A DNA stretch of 64,000 nt. It comes from Triticum aestivum. Taxonomy: Eukaryota; Streptophyta; Magnoliopsida; Poales; Poaceae. Location: positions 22,734,579-22,798,578 of the forward strand of contig NC_057811.1 of assembly GCF_018294505.1 (NCBI RefSeq). The letters run 5' to 3'. Shown piece after piece: positions 20,760 to 32,930 of the stretch (its first letter is position 1; each line of letters starts with the position of its first letter). The position numbers and the translations under genes are program-made. The notes below the pieces were generated by a model. It had not been told where the DNA came from, made no database searches, and saw nothing but the letters and a program-made list of their open reading frames with translations.

Positions 20760-21812
20760 TGCACATGTTCAAAGGTACAAACTAAATAAACATGTGAATT
20801 AAGAAGGTCAACAGTAGCAGAAATACTGAGAATTTGAAAAGAGGGAACGACTCGCTAATTTTACCAACAGTTACCACCATCTTATTAACTTAGTAATCTT
20901 TAGAAATGTAAAACATTCTTTTGTGAAAGAACAATAAGCATGCAATGAAGGGAAACATATTACCAATTGAAAGATTTTATCAGCAAGCAAAAGTCTCATT
21001 TAAATTTTGAAGCAAGCAGACAAACTCTGTGAATATTAAAGTTTAAAGCAGCCTTTGTTGGGTTGTTAGTGCTTGGAACCTCATTATTAGATCTCTGAAA
21101 GAACTTGGAAAATAATGTATCCAATAAGCAAAAATATCATATTTGCGCTTTACCAGAAGTCGTTTTCGATATAGAAAATTAAGCGCCTCTAGAAGATTTT
21201 GTAAAAAATATCTATCCACTGGCCAGTGCACTTTGGGATTACAGGGAGCCCATTAGTATCTTATGATCTTACTACCTACAACAAAATACAACAATCCGTA
21301 AGAAATTGCAACCAGCATGAAACTGAACCTCAAATATGATACAACAAAATGTAGCAGAGGTGGCTGCAAACACATAACTAGTGGTGTTTTCTTTGACATG
21401 GCCTCGCCTCAATGTAGATCTGACCGTGGAAACCTCTTGTGCCTCGCCAGCGATGGTTGTCTGCAGCTTCTACCACTGACTCTCAGGTCTGCAGCGGGGT
21501 AATTTATTAGACCAAATCTCATAGAAGAAAACCAATAATTCATTTATAGATCCCGCTGACTAGATATCATTGATCAATATGAAAAATATAGGGAAGTAAA
21601 TTAGGAGCACATTATAACAATCTATATACTATAACATGAAGAATCATAGATAGGGGGAGCAAGAAGGCTGCATTTCTTCCAAAAGTAGTAGAACAAAACA
21701 AAAGAAACGTTATGAAGGTGAGTTTTACCTTTAATTGATTCGAACCATGCTACAGGAACGAAGGTCAGATGAACTTCTATTGCTTCTTCCACTCCCTATT
21801 CCAGAAACTGCA

Positions 21813-21814
<2 letters not shown>
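20760..21814. other. AT-rich stretch, no gene recognised
   Basis: Intron-like, AT-rich sequence lies upstream (minus strand) of the PHD-finger exon. A 62-codon minus-strand frame at 21043-21231 (DRYFLQNLLEALNFLYRKRL) has no recognised family. At 21350-21500 the composition is more balanced but unassigned. Confidence 0.4.

Positions 21815-21853
<39 letters not shown>
21815..21853. repeat. (GA)n microsatellite
   Basis: About 19-20 uninterrupted GA units. Such runs are highly length-variable in grasses. Confidence 0.95.
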
Positions 21854-21854
<1 letters not shown>

Positions 21855-21929
21855 AACGAGGCTACCTAGTGACCCTCTCATACTGTAGGAGTTAAATTTC
21901 TTTCCTTACTTTTCCCAATAACACCAATC

Positions 21930-24640
21930 ACCCATGTATTGTCCTCCACGACCCATCCCACCATGTCTTCCCATACTAATGTTGTAGACCCTAGGCCGTC
22001 GTCACCTGCAGTTTCAGGAGGTCGCGCCTCATTACCATGTACGGGAGGCCAGCGCCCCGCAGCTCCAGGAGGCGCAATATTTGAGACGTCCGCTGTTGCG
22101 GGTCATGGTCTCCGCACCTTTTGCTACATACAGGACCTCATCGCCGGACTTCACCGCGGAACCTTAGCCCCGGCAACCCGTTCCACCGACTGGCTTCTCT
22201 AGGGCACCATGCGTGCCCTATACACTGCTCTTCCATGCTCTGCTGCTCTCTAAGACTGTTCTGTAAAAGAAAAGAGTAGAACAAAGAAACAGGTACAATG
22301 ACTTCATTGGACATAGTATCTTGTTGTCCGGTGATTTCTTAGGGTGTTACCTACACTGACCCTACCTCATACATGTGTCGTTTGCTGGTGCAGTGTTCCT
22401 CCACCTGAGGTTGCTCCCCCAATTGTTTTTACAGGCAGTGGTGGTGGCTCCATAGTGACAACTTGCACGATCTTTATAGATGGTGATGGTCGCTGTACAC
22501 AGACTCGCCTCATGGCTTTCATCGATAGTGTTGGTGCACATCACTCCCACGCGGTTGGTGTTTGTGTGCTTACGACGTTGTCTCCTCTATCGACTTCTAC
22601 CACTGGTATTTGTCGTGCTACACCGCCGCCTCTTTGGGGCTCACATAGGTGGTGGTGGTGGCGGCCACTCCTCTTTTGGTGATTCTACGTCGACCACTTC
22701 AGCGGTATCCTTCACCGCGCAAGAGCTTGGACAACTTCGACACCTACTTAAGCTTTTGGTTTTTCATCGCCCGGTGCTTTTGTACAGTCGGGTATATTTC
22801 CATGGATCCTTTGAATTGGAGCATATTTTCATATAACTCATGATTCTTCCAGTTTGTCCTCTATTCAAACCTCTAGCTTCTCCTGTTCATGTTCTTACTG
22901 TTGATGGTACTTCCCTCCCATTCGATAGTTGAGACACTTTGTCTTGTCATGTTCTTTCTTTTGCTCACCTTCCTTGACTTACCATGTAACTCATTTTAGG
23001 TGGTTAGATTGTTGACTGGTTGTAGATTAGGACCGTCACACGGGTGCTCTACTTGGTGCCAATCTCTTCGCCTTTGTTACCTCGACTACCAGCTCTCTAT
23101 CGCATCATTGTCTTGGTCACTTCTGTCTCTCGTCCCTCATCCTTTGGTTCAACGTGGATATGTCTCCGGCATTGGGTCTTTAGACTGCCAGGTTGTCTGC
23201 TTGGTAAACAGTTCCGTTATTGCATCCTCATAGCAAGACGGTTTCTCAACACCCGTTCGATCTTGTTCACTCTGATGTTTGGGATCCAACTCCATTTGCC
23301 TCGAAAAGAGGCCATTCTTTACTATAATATCTTTATAGATGATTCCTCCGTAAGTTTGCCGCCATGACTGCCCATGATTGTGTCTTCCCTGCCATGCCAC
23401 CATGCTTGACCCAGTTTTCCACTCATATTTGTGTCTTCCATGTAGATTCTGCTCATAACTGTACCTCTCATTTGTTGCGTGGATTCCTTGTTGAGCAGGA
23501 CAAACTTGCTCTGCTGTGCTCATGCTCAGAATGGTGTTGACGAGCACAAGCATCATCACTTTCTTGAGGCAGCTCGTGAATTGATGATCGTCGCGGCTCT
23601 TCCGCCTCACTTTTGGGTTGAGGTTGTTCCTACTTCCACCTATCTCATCAAAATTCAACCTTCCTCTGCTTTGCAGGGTGACATTTCTATCGAGCATCAT
23701 TTTGGTTGTTCTCATGACTCGGTGCTTCGTTTGTTTGGTTGTCGTTGCTATGTTTTGCCACCCCCCCCCCCCCCCCCCCCCCCGAACGCACCAAACTGAC
23801 TGCTCAGTCAGTTGAATGTCTTCACAATGACGAGCACAACGGCTATCAATGTTGGGATTCTGTGGGTCGTCGAATACGCATTTCTCGGGATGTGACTTTT
23901 GATGAGTCTCGTCCTTCTCTATCCACGCCCATCCTCCCATTTAGGATATTCCTTTCCTCACTTTTCCTGATACAACTATCACTCATGTGTTGCCCTCGTC
24001 CACCCATCCCATCATGTCGTCCCATACTACTCTTGTAGACGCCATGCCATCGTCACATGTGGCTTCCGCACCTCATTTGTTACCTTAGGCAACCTCACCA
24101 CGCTCATCCCATGTGGCTCCTCCGGTGATTCCCCCTCGTCCTCTTATATTTACCACATTGGTCGTCCACTTGTTGTGGATTCTTCTGATGCACCATCTCC
24201 CTTGACAACCATGCCTCCTATTGGCCACGCATCGCCTCCAGCTCAACCTACTATGGCTTCTGCACTCACCCGCTTCCCCCTATTGTATACTATGGTTATT
24301 CTGGCATCATTCTTCTCGAGATGAATGCTCATGACGGTGTTGTTCACCTCGAACTGCAACATGCGATGGCATAAGAGATTGCTGCTCGTGAGTGCATCAA
24401 TACATGGGATCTCATTTCGCTTCCTCCTCATGCTCGTCTGTCACTTGTAAGTGGGTCTACAATGTTAAGGCTGGTGGTTCTCCCAAACATTACATGGCTC
24501 GTTGTGTGGCCCGTGGTTTTCAACAAAAATATGGCCATGACTACGATGGCAGAGTGCCATGCCATGCCATGGTCGTGACTACGATGGCACCTCACTCCAC
24601 AACAACCATGCCATGCCATCACAAGTAGCAGATCCATGTG
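21930..24640 (+). pseudogene. Copia retrotransposon, decayed copy A (gag end to RT start)
   Basis: Recognisable pieces in order: a gag C-terminal-like Ser-rich part (about 22660-22760), a degenerate aspartic protease area (22800-22950, catalytic motif lost), GAG-pre-integrase (about 23000-23220), integrase core pieces including HAQNGVDEHKHHHFLE (about 23521-23570) and FWVEVVPTSTYLIK, a post-integrase part ([20 protein letters not shown] near 23820), and the start of reverse transcriptase (CKWVYNVKAGGSPKHYMARC near 24440). It breaks off near 24635. Many frameshifts and stops occur. A 23-base C run sits at 23761-23783. The first 250 bp (21930-22200) duplicate a downstream Pro/Ser-rich part and look rearranged. 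No LTRs are identified. Confidence 0.75.
23761..23783 (+). repeat. Poly-C run inside Copia copy A
   Basis: Twenty-three consecutive C bases lie between the integrase end and the CGAACGCACC word. A shorter C run lies at the equivalent place in copy B (about 27052-27062). It shifts the reading frame. Confidence 0.95.
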
Positions 24641-25664
24641 TAGACATCGGATCTACCCACAATCGTCCACTGTCATGGCCAACACACGGGCATATGCCCT
24701 CTTCCTGTCTTCCTCGCTTCCTTATCGCCATCCCTTCTTCGCTCGGCTCTAGGTCCAAAGACTGACGGCAATGACAGTCCACTCTCGGCAGTGTTTTCAC
24801 CCTTCCCCCACACCTCCCGCGTACTCTCCATTGCCTGCCAGAACGGCAAGGCATCCTTCACATGTTTGCAAGTTGCTTTGTGTGCTGCCTTGTTCCTACA
24901 TCCTGTGCTCCCATGCAGGTTGCCCAAATAGCCACAAGCTCAGGCACCACCACTGGCGGAGCAAGAGCACAAGCAGTCGGCACCATCTCCGTCTTACGCG
25001 AGGACGCATAGCGCCCAGGAGCACGACGCTACCTGTCGCCAAGGCCAGGGACGACCAACAAGGGAACATGAAATGCGGAACCAAGTCCGTGACACAAAAC
25101 CCATAAACAGGGGAAGAACGCTATGTCAGATCGACTAGAAATGGAGAGTGCATGAGAGTTACGGGGATGCAATGAAAACACTGTCAAGAGCAACACGCAC
25201 TTGCCATCCTGTCTTTTCTTCACATGAACTTGCAAATAGGGAGGTATGAGGAAGCAATGAAAATGATGTCAGGAGCAGCACGCCCTCGTCATCCTCTGTC
25301 TTTTTCACTTGAACTTGCAAATAGGAACCCTGAGCTGAGATGCTCGTCCTAGTTTTCCCTCGTAGTATTCTATATAAGACTTGTCACTTTCTTTCCCCTG
25401 GCGCCAAGGGCAGGTCCTTGACTGACGCGGGGTTGCCTGGAATCATAACATCTTGCGAGGTGGCTTCGTACCAAAGTCATAACCAAGGAAGGGTCAAAAT
25501 CATCTTTCGTTCCACGACCACCTTGGCACCTACTAGCCCAGCTACCTCAGGCCAAAATGCCAAAATAAGAGTAAGGCTTCTTGTTATTAGAAATGTCCAA
25601 AAATTATCATATAAGTGTGCTGCCATGAGGTTGAGCACTGAACTCATTTCTAGGCTGGAAGCAC
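24641..25664. other. Spacer between the two Copia copies, with a tandem repeat
   Basis: No gene is supported. A local duplication occurs at 25171-25327: units starting GCAATGAAAACACTGTCAAG and GCAATGAAAATGATGTCAGG, both ending ACTTGCAAATAGG, with a period of about 84 bp. The left part (24640-25080) is GC-balanced with short open frames on both strands that show no family. The segment may be filler DNA or another element inserted in one original Copia copy. Confidence 0.45.
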
Positions 25665-27575
25665 ATCTTTCCATGGATCCTTGATATTGGAGAGTCTTTT
25701 CATATGACTCATGCTTCTTCCAGTTTGTCCTCCACTCAAACCTTTAGACTCTCATGTTCATGTTCTTATTGTTGATGGTACTTCCCCTCCCATTCGATAG
25801 TCTAGGCACTATTAGCACTTCGTTGTCATGTTCCTTGACTTACCATGTAGCTCATTTCAAGTGTAAGATTGTTGACTCAGGAGTAGTCATCCTCATCTTT
25901 GGCTCTTGTTTAGATTAGGATCGTCACACGTGTGCTCTACTTTGTGTTGGCCCTCAGCGCAGTGACTCCCAGGTCCTCCAGGAGCTTGAATGGCTTCACC
26001 TGCCTTGCTGCCACCACCGCTACTCTCTTCACCTATGTTTCCTCGGTTGTCGGCTCTATGTGGCATCATTGTGGGTCACTTGTATGGCTCTCATCCCTCG
26101 TCCTTAGTTCAATGTGGTTTTCTTGGATCTATCTCAGGTGTTGTGTCTTTAAACTATCGGGTTTGTCAGCTTGGTAAACAGGTTCGGTTACTTTATACTC
26201 ATAGCGAGGCGGTGTCTCAACATCCTTTCAATCTTGTTCACTCTGATGTTTGGGGTCCAGCTTCCTTCGCCTCGAAAGGAGGCCATCGCTACTATATTAT
26301 GTTTATAGATGATTACTCTTGACACACATGGATATATTTCGTATCTTCTTGTAGTGAGATCTTATCGGTGAGAAGTTTATCACCATGGTTCATACCCAGT
26401 TTTCCACTCCCATCAATGTCTTCCGTGTAGATCCTGCTCGTGAGTATATCTCTCATTTGTTGTGGGATTCCTCGCTGAGCAGGGCGCACTTGGTCAGTTC
26501 TCTTCTCCTAGTGCTCATGCTCAAAATGGTGTTGATGAGCGCAACCATCGTCACTTTCTTGAGGTAGCTCGTGCGTCGATGATCGCCGCCTCTCTTCCAC
26601 CTCACTTTTGGGTTGAGATTGTTCCTACTTCCACCCATCTCATCAATATTCACCCTTCCTCTGCTCTGCAAGGTGACATTTCTCTCGAGTGTCTTTTTAG
26701 TTGTTCTTGTGACTACTCAACGCTTCATTTGTTTGGTTGCGGTTGCTACCTTTTCTTCGTCTGTTTCCTTGGCTACCGACTCTCTGTGGCATCATCGTCG
26801 GTCAATTGTATGGCTCTCGTCCCTCACCTCTCAACGTGATTTTCTTGTATCTATCTCGGGTGTTGTCTTTAAACTGTCAAGTTTGTCGGCTTGGTAAACA
26901 CGATTACTTCATCCTCATAGTGAGACGATCTCTCAACGTCCTTTTGATCTTGTGAACCTTTTGATCTTGTTCTCTCAAGCGTCTTTTTAGTCATTCTCAT
27001 GGCTACTCAACGCTTCTTTTGTTTGGTTGCAGTTGCTACCTTTTCTTTTTGCCCCCCCCCCCTCCCGTGAACGCACCAAACTGGTTGCTCAGTCTATTGA
27101 ATATCACTTGTTAGGATCCTTCTCATGGGATGCTCATTTCTCAGGATGTGGCTTTTGATGAGTCTCATCCTTTCCATCCATGTCCATCCTCCCATTGACG
27201 ATATTTCTTTCCTCACTTTTGCAGATACGACTATCACCCACGCATTGTCCTTATCCACCCATCCCACCGTGTCTTCCCGTACTAATATTCTAGACTCCAT
27301 ACCATTATCACATGTGGCTTCCTCACCTCGTTCTAACCCTGAGGCTACCTCAAACCTCGCTCATCCTGTGAGGCTTCTCCGGTAATTCCCCCTCATCCTC
27401 TTCTTACCACATTGGTTGTCCACATGTTGTGGATTCCTCTAATTCGCCATCTCCCTCAACTACCAAACCTCCTTCTATTGGTAACGCATTGCCTCCAACT
27501 CAACCTACTATGGCTTCCGTGCTCGCCCGCTTTCCTCTATTGAACGCTATGGTTATTCTGGCACCACTCTTCTCG
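25665..27575 (+). pseudogene. Copia retrotransposon, decayed copy B (protease to post-integrase)
   Basis: This repeats the order of copy A from TTTCCATGGATCC (22797 in A, about 25669 here): degenerate protease, GAG-pre-integrase (SALCGIIVGHLYGSHPSS, about 26040-26100), integrase start QHPFNLVHSDVWGPASFASK with HRYYIMFIDDYS (26216-26322), then HAQNGVDERNHRHFLEVARA and FWVEIVPTSTHLI (26512-26650). From about 26755 to 27045 the order breaks: a second piece of GAG-pre-integrase and a second SYSTLLLFGC-like integrase end are inserted. A C run follows, then the post-integrase part to about 27575. It is unable to code for protein. Confidence 0.75.
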
Positions 27576-29142
27576 AACGACTTCTTACTTTGACGCTGTC
27601 AAAAATGCCTTTCTTAATTGAATGAAGTGACATAAAATGAGTGTCCACAGCACCCGCACCGGCCCTCCATGTAGTATGAATAATTTGTATATTTGGAATT
27701 TCATCATCATGGAAACAAGGCCACACAACAACTAAACTAGCAGGAGTAGGAAGGCATCCTTGGTATAAAACAATACCAACATGAATTGAGGATGGAAGTG
27801 CATATCATGGATGGTACACAGACCACATATATGCAGTCAGAATATCATGGAGGCAGGCCGGGAATAAATAAAGTGGTGATACTACATCTTGAAACGAACA
27901 AGACTGCTCCATGTGTGTAGTGGGAAACTACATACATATATATGCATATATATTTGGGTGTGCTGCCTAGTTGTTGAGTGCGAAGAAGAAGAAGTGTTTC
28001 AGACTTTGAGTGGGATGGGAATCAACATGAACATGAGCTATATATATTCTATCAATTCCTGCTCAAAGACATATATATTCAGCAAGTTTCTATCAGGCAG
28101 GCTAGTGGCAGCAAGGCAGAGAAACAAACAAACAGTAGCACCATCGTTATGCGAGGGCGTACTGTAGCAGCCTAACCAGATATAGCCATGGCACGATGGC
28201 CACACCGAACTCAGAGCAACCACTGGAGGTGAGGAGAGGAACTCACCGTAGCTGTTTCTGTAGCCGCGGCCACCATCTCACGGAAGCAACGCCAAGGTGC
28301 CTGGTGCGATGAACCCCTTATCGTCTGCATCGGTGATGGTGTTATACCGAATCGAATCCTGCTGCACAAGAAGGGCAAGAGAAATAACAAATAATCTTGA
28401 GGTCAAATCGAAAAACAAAACAAGAAGTGATGAACTTGAGCTTGAAGAAAACATGGGGTGACCTAGTTCCGCACACGCACACGCGCGCACACACACAGGG
28501 CTAGAGGTGAACACAGACCACCTACATCGGAAGAGAATTGCTAATAATCTGAGAGATGCGGTGTATTCAATTATTTATTATTTATTTATAGAAGCAAGCT
28601 CAAACTGGGCTTGTAGTCAGTGGCGCACCTGCATGTAGAAGATACTATGGGCATGGCGGCCAGAGTTGTGGATGTGGAACGAGTTGTCGCCATGGCCTGT
28701 CGCAAGTGGCCGAGGAGTCATTACAACAATATTGAAAAAACAAAACAGTATGGGGCACGCTATTAACAACTAAAGTCAGAAGAAAGTTTGTTTGTTGAAT
28801 CTAATGATATGTTCATTTTTCTTGTAGGGTATGGAATTTGCGACTACTTTTGACTAAACATTTCATAACTTGACGGGCAAAGCATTAATGACCCATCGGC
28901 GAACAGGAAAATATAGCAACATATATTCATTATTCACCTTCAGGATCAGCAAAGTTTCCAGATGTTTTCTCGAAATAATCACAACAAAATCAAACCCGCG
29001 AACACCAATAGATCTAAATCATCTCTATTCTCAAGCAATGCTGCAAAGGTCTCTAATTTTTCTCTCCCAAGTAACGACCGAATAGATAGAAACCCACAAG
29101 ACGTAGAGTTTCCAATTCACCTCTCAAACACATTACTATTAT
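27576..29142. other. Unclassified stretch with one exon-like piece
   Basis: The stretch is mostly AT-rich, with a CA/CG microsatellite at about 28473-28498. On the minus strand, an acceptor (cttcttgtgcag) at about 28362 opens an exon-like piece, QDSIRYNTITDADDKGFIAP, with a stop, then GGRGYRNSYG, before a GT donor (ggtgagttcc) near 28245. I do not recognise it. Elsewhere there is nothing of note. Confidence 0.35.
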
Positions 29143-29951
29143 AACTAGGAAATTCCCCCTGTGTTGCAACGGGGGCATAAATATTCTAGCGGTGCAACAT
29201 TGACTGTGTCAAACATATATCTTTGGGAGGATCAACATGCACATCAGATGACTAATTTTAAAGAAACGAACCAGCCTTTTTGTAATTTCAGTACAAACAA
29301 GGTAAATTTCAGTACAACACTAACAGGGTACATTCAAGTCCAAGAAGTCCAAGTATCTTGACAAAATTTCAGTAGTAGTCAAATTTCAGTGCAAGGGGAT
29401 GTTTCAATAGCTCCAGAAAAGTTCAGTACAGGTGAAAAATTCAATATCCTCAGAGAAGTGCTTGCATGAATATGAACCAAAAATAGTCCTAGATCAGGAA
29501 AGGTACATCATGTTATAATCCACATTAAAGGTTATATGTCATGAACTCATGATTCCACGGTCACACAAGAAAGTAAACAAACCATTTCTTTGTCACCATT
29601 TGTAAAACTGTTTAGAAACTATTCCTAGCCAGGAACAAAGTATGCCTAGCAAGCCAGGAGCAAAAACATTTATTATGCAGACAAATGAAATTCAGAGAAC
29701 GTCAAAGAATCTAGCTTAGAGTACAGCAGCAAAGACTTGTGTCAAATGCCTCCAACACAAGGCGAACATTCTGTATAACTCAAGAAATTTACCTTTCTGG
29801 CTTCATCTCTTTGTCCAAATAAAATCTGCAATTCCTTTCTTTCAAAATCTACCAGACTGCAGAAGAGGCAAGATCAATCTTCTTATATGCAATAATCTCA
29901 AACTAATAAGTTCTTGCTCAAGACATATAAATCTTGCCAATAAAGCATGCG

Positions 29952-30107
29952 GCATCAGTATAATTCTCCAGGAGCTGATAAAAGGAGAAGCATACACATA
30001 GAAAATAATTTATCTATTTGTGTGGGGCACTGTGGTATAATTATTCAGGAACTGATAGCAGGAGAAGCATACTTGGAGAAATTAATTTATCTATTTGTGT
30101 GGAGCAT
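29952..30107 (+). repeat. 76-bp tandem duplication
   Basis: Two diverged copies share GTATAATT, CAGGA(G/A)CTGATA, GGAGAAGCATAC and AATTTATCTATTTGTGTGG, starting near 29956 and 30032. A separate dispersed pair, CTGCAATTYCTTTCTTTCAAA with CTACCAGACTGC, occurs near 29826 and 30668. Confidence 0.7.
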
Positions 30108-30779
30108 GCTAAAACATACAGGATAGGCAGGTTCTTGTGGATACCATGATATGAAAAGGCAGTCAGAGAGTTTTTAATATTCCATGGCAAGGCAATGATT
30201 TATGATGTACTCTCTCGGTCTCCTCTCCCCACGGATATATGCTACTGTGACAACAAGCATTGCATAAAACAGCTCTGCCTAGTGCATACACAGTCGGTGT
30301 CTAATTGCTTCTCTCATATTCTTCAATTACACAAGACAGCAAATCGAAAAGATAACTTTAGCAGAGTCTAGCTACACATATTTGAAGTAGAACATATAGA
30401 ACAATGACAAATGATGGTGTGCACAACAGAAGACCAAATTACCTGTATTAGATCGAACAGAGCACGCTGAACACTGGCTTCTTTCTCTGGCCAGAGTAAT
30501 TATTTTGGGACTGGTACTGCTTAATTTGGATGCAGCTTATGCAGATATGTTGGCAGTGAGACAAATCTGCAGTTCAGAAGAGCAAGGTAAATTCTGAAGT
30601 TCAGTGCCCTGTTCAGAACAGAAAGACAAATCAAATCTGCTTAATTTGGATGTTCCTCCTTTCCAAATCTGCAATTTCTTTCTTTCAAATCTACCAGACT
30701 GCTTAATTAATTTACAAACAAAGACACTTCCGGATGTCTCAAAAGCTTACAGATTTATAGGGAAGAATGCACCTGGCAA

Positions 30780-31480
30780 GTTGTTGGCAATGCCGTTGAT
30801 GTGCCACTGCGAAGAAAGGAGGCGGGGAAACAAAACCCTAGAAAACATGTTGCTTGTGCCGCTTGTCGTGGAAGAGATGTGAAGCTCAAGGTGCGGCCTG
30901 TGCCGCTGCCGTCGAAGAGACGGGGGCTCACCGGCTGAGGAACAGAGCACCCTGAGCGAGCGTTGGACGAGGAAAGGGGCTTGCGCCATTGGTGGCCGTG
31001 GAAGAGGAGCGACGAATCCACTGGAGGGGCGACAGATCAGGCCTACTGCCGTCGATCTCTACCCGTGGCAGCGTTGTCGATCCTTTGAAGCCGCCATCGG
31101 CCTTGGACACCCGGCCAGATCAACCGCCTGGGCGCGTCGAGCTCTGTCGCAGCCACGCGCCGAAGATCACCGACGCGCCCCTTGTTGCTGGAATCCGAAA
31201 TTCCTCGCCGGCAGATTGAGGTGGAGTAGGAGGCTGAGAGGGGAGGCGGGACGGCGGGAGCAGCGGCGTTCATCTCTGCTCGCTCGCCAGCCGCCGGAGG
31301 AGTTGCTAGGGCGGGCGGCCGAAGGGGGGAGCGGCGCCGCGGCGGTGGATTCGATTTGGGGTCGGTTTCGTTGCGCGTTTCGGCCTGCCGTCGGGTGACT
31401 CCTGGGCCGTCGGTGACTCTTGGGCCGTCGTTTCTCCGGGTTTTTTTTTTAAATCGTTTCTCCGTTTCTAGTGGTTGCCT
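30780..31480. other. GC-rich island without recognised protein
   Basis: Strongly GC- and CpG-rich DNA occurs between AT-rich flanks, with overlapping open frames on both strands (for example 30989-31219 plus and 31043-31273 minus). This is the composition of a grass first exon or promoter. None of the frames shows a known domain. A captured first exon inside the possible TIR element is one explanation. Confidence 0.35.
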
Positions 31481-32058
31481 GGTTGGGGCCCGCTGTTGCA
31501 GGGGCTCAAAAGTAAGTTGTGCGCACCCCCTAAAAAAAAGTAAGTTGTGTGCGTGTTTTCCATCTTAAAGAATACTATAGCAAATCATAATTATATTTTG
31601 TCATCTTCAACAACATAATCATATATTCATAGTAATAGGGGTTAGAATTCCACCTACAGAAAATATTAATGTCTAAAATATTGTATTATACAATGAAGAG
31701 TGTCAATAGGAGTAACAACATGTCTACATAAAATAAAATAAATATTTATAATGCTTTTACGTTAAAAATGGCGCCTTCACAAAATATACAAATGTTAATA
31801 GGAAAGGTTATATCATCCACTCTATTTCAGTAATATTTATTTCTTAAAGCATGATATATGAAGTTTATTTGATGAAAATGTTCACTCATATATAGAATAA
31901 TGCTAAATTACTATATGGCATTACAATTTTATATTAGAAAAAAATAAGCCAATAAGGATGATGCTAAATTTTCTTCATACAAATCAAATAATATGTGTCG
32001 TTATTAAACTATCTAAAGTTCTGGCACGTGCATCGAGCGGGTCACTTTGCTAGTAATT

Positions 32059-32417
32059 ATATAATAGTGCAATTGTTGCACATATTGTATAGGATTTATG
32101 TACACACTTTTACACTTGCATAACATCCTAAGAATACTCATTTTAAAAAAAAAACTAATAATCAAAAAGAAAAAGCAAAAGCAAAAACGAATTAGAACAG
32201 AAAAAATGATAGACAAAAAAGAAAGATAGGGGAAGGCTGGGTCGTCAGATGGGTTGATGGGCTTCAGCCTATTAAGGATTGACTGACCCAAAAGAGAGGT
32301 CAGTCAAATTCCTAGCCCAGATCAGACACACCACAAATATAGAAAAAAGAAGTTCCTCAAAAAATAGAAAAAAGAAAGCACAAATCTTCAAGCAACAATC
32401 AATGTCGATATGCTGGC
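32059..32417. other. AT-rich stretch, nothing recognised
   Basis: A-rich plus-strand sequence without coding potential. Open frames on the minus strand are translations of T-rich DNA. Confidence 0.5.
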
Positions 32418-32930
32418 TTGTTAAGTGTGGAAACTGCGACACCTCTCTACTCACATCGATATGCGTGTGGCTGCTTTTACTGGATGTCATATTTTATGTA
32501 CGGAACTAAAATGTTGGTGCTCGACACCCATAGAATGGAGTTCTCCATTGCTAAAACCGCACCTGATGGTTTTGCTATGGCCATGGTGGAGGCTGGGCAA
32601 GGCGGGCCTGGGGTGTTCATGCTTCATTATGGGGGATCCAAGCTCAATTATAGCATTAGGCAAAACGATGGTGCGAGTTTGAGCCAGTGGCTAGAGGAGA
32701 AAACAATCTCATTGGGTTATGGGTGCTACATCATAGGTTCAACGGAGAGGTACTTCCTCTTGTATCAGCTGCGAAGCCCGTTGCCCCGATCGAGGCGTTT
32801 TCATGCTGGACGTCCGAACATTTCAGCTTGAGAGACTGTCTGGTCAACGGTTGGGCCGCACATATAGTAACTTCCCACTGTCGTTGTTGTCGTCACCGAC
32901 AGTATCAGGCGGTAAGCTTTCTATCACATC
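32418..32930 (+). pseudogene. F-box-family C-terminal exon (grass F-box associated), decayed
   Basis: A frame from 32418 reads YACGCFYWMSYF, KMLVLDTHRMEFSIA, FAMAMVEAGQGGPGVFMLHY, LNYSIRQNDGASLSQWLEEK and GCYIIGSTERYFLLYQLRS. This order is that of the C-terminal region of a large Triticeae F-box protein family (substrate-binding part of SCF ubiquitin ligases). After a frameshift near 32770 the expected end continues as FMLDVRTFQLERLSGQRLG and TYSNFPLSLLSSPTVSGG (to about 32911), followed by a GT donor. No F-box N-terminal exon is seen upstream. It is a 5'-truncated, frameshifted relic. Confidence 0.7.

Larger units (their letters stand above)
29143..32058. mobile_element. Possible TIR element with imperfect ends
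   Basis: The left border ACTAGGAAATTCCCCCTGTG (29143) and the reverse complement of the right border, ACTAGCAAAGTGACCCGCTC, align with several mismatches. Such ACTAG-AAA-CCC ends, followed by TTGCAACGGG, recur in Triticeae DNA as borders of an element whose superfamily I cannot fix (possibly Mutator-like). AT-rich sequence flanks both ends, and no clean target-site duplication is found. The interior has an AT-rich left part, a GC-rich island at about 30780-31480 with no recognisable protein, and an AT-rich right part. The bounds and the class are tentative. Confidence 0.3.

Noticed and set aside
23149..23940. 263-codon open frame on the minus strand
   Set aside because: It lies antisense to the plus-strand Copia integrase region and translates no known motif; it is a shadow of copy A, extended by the poly-C run.
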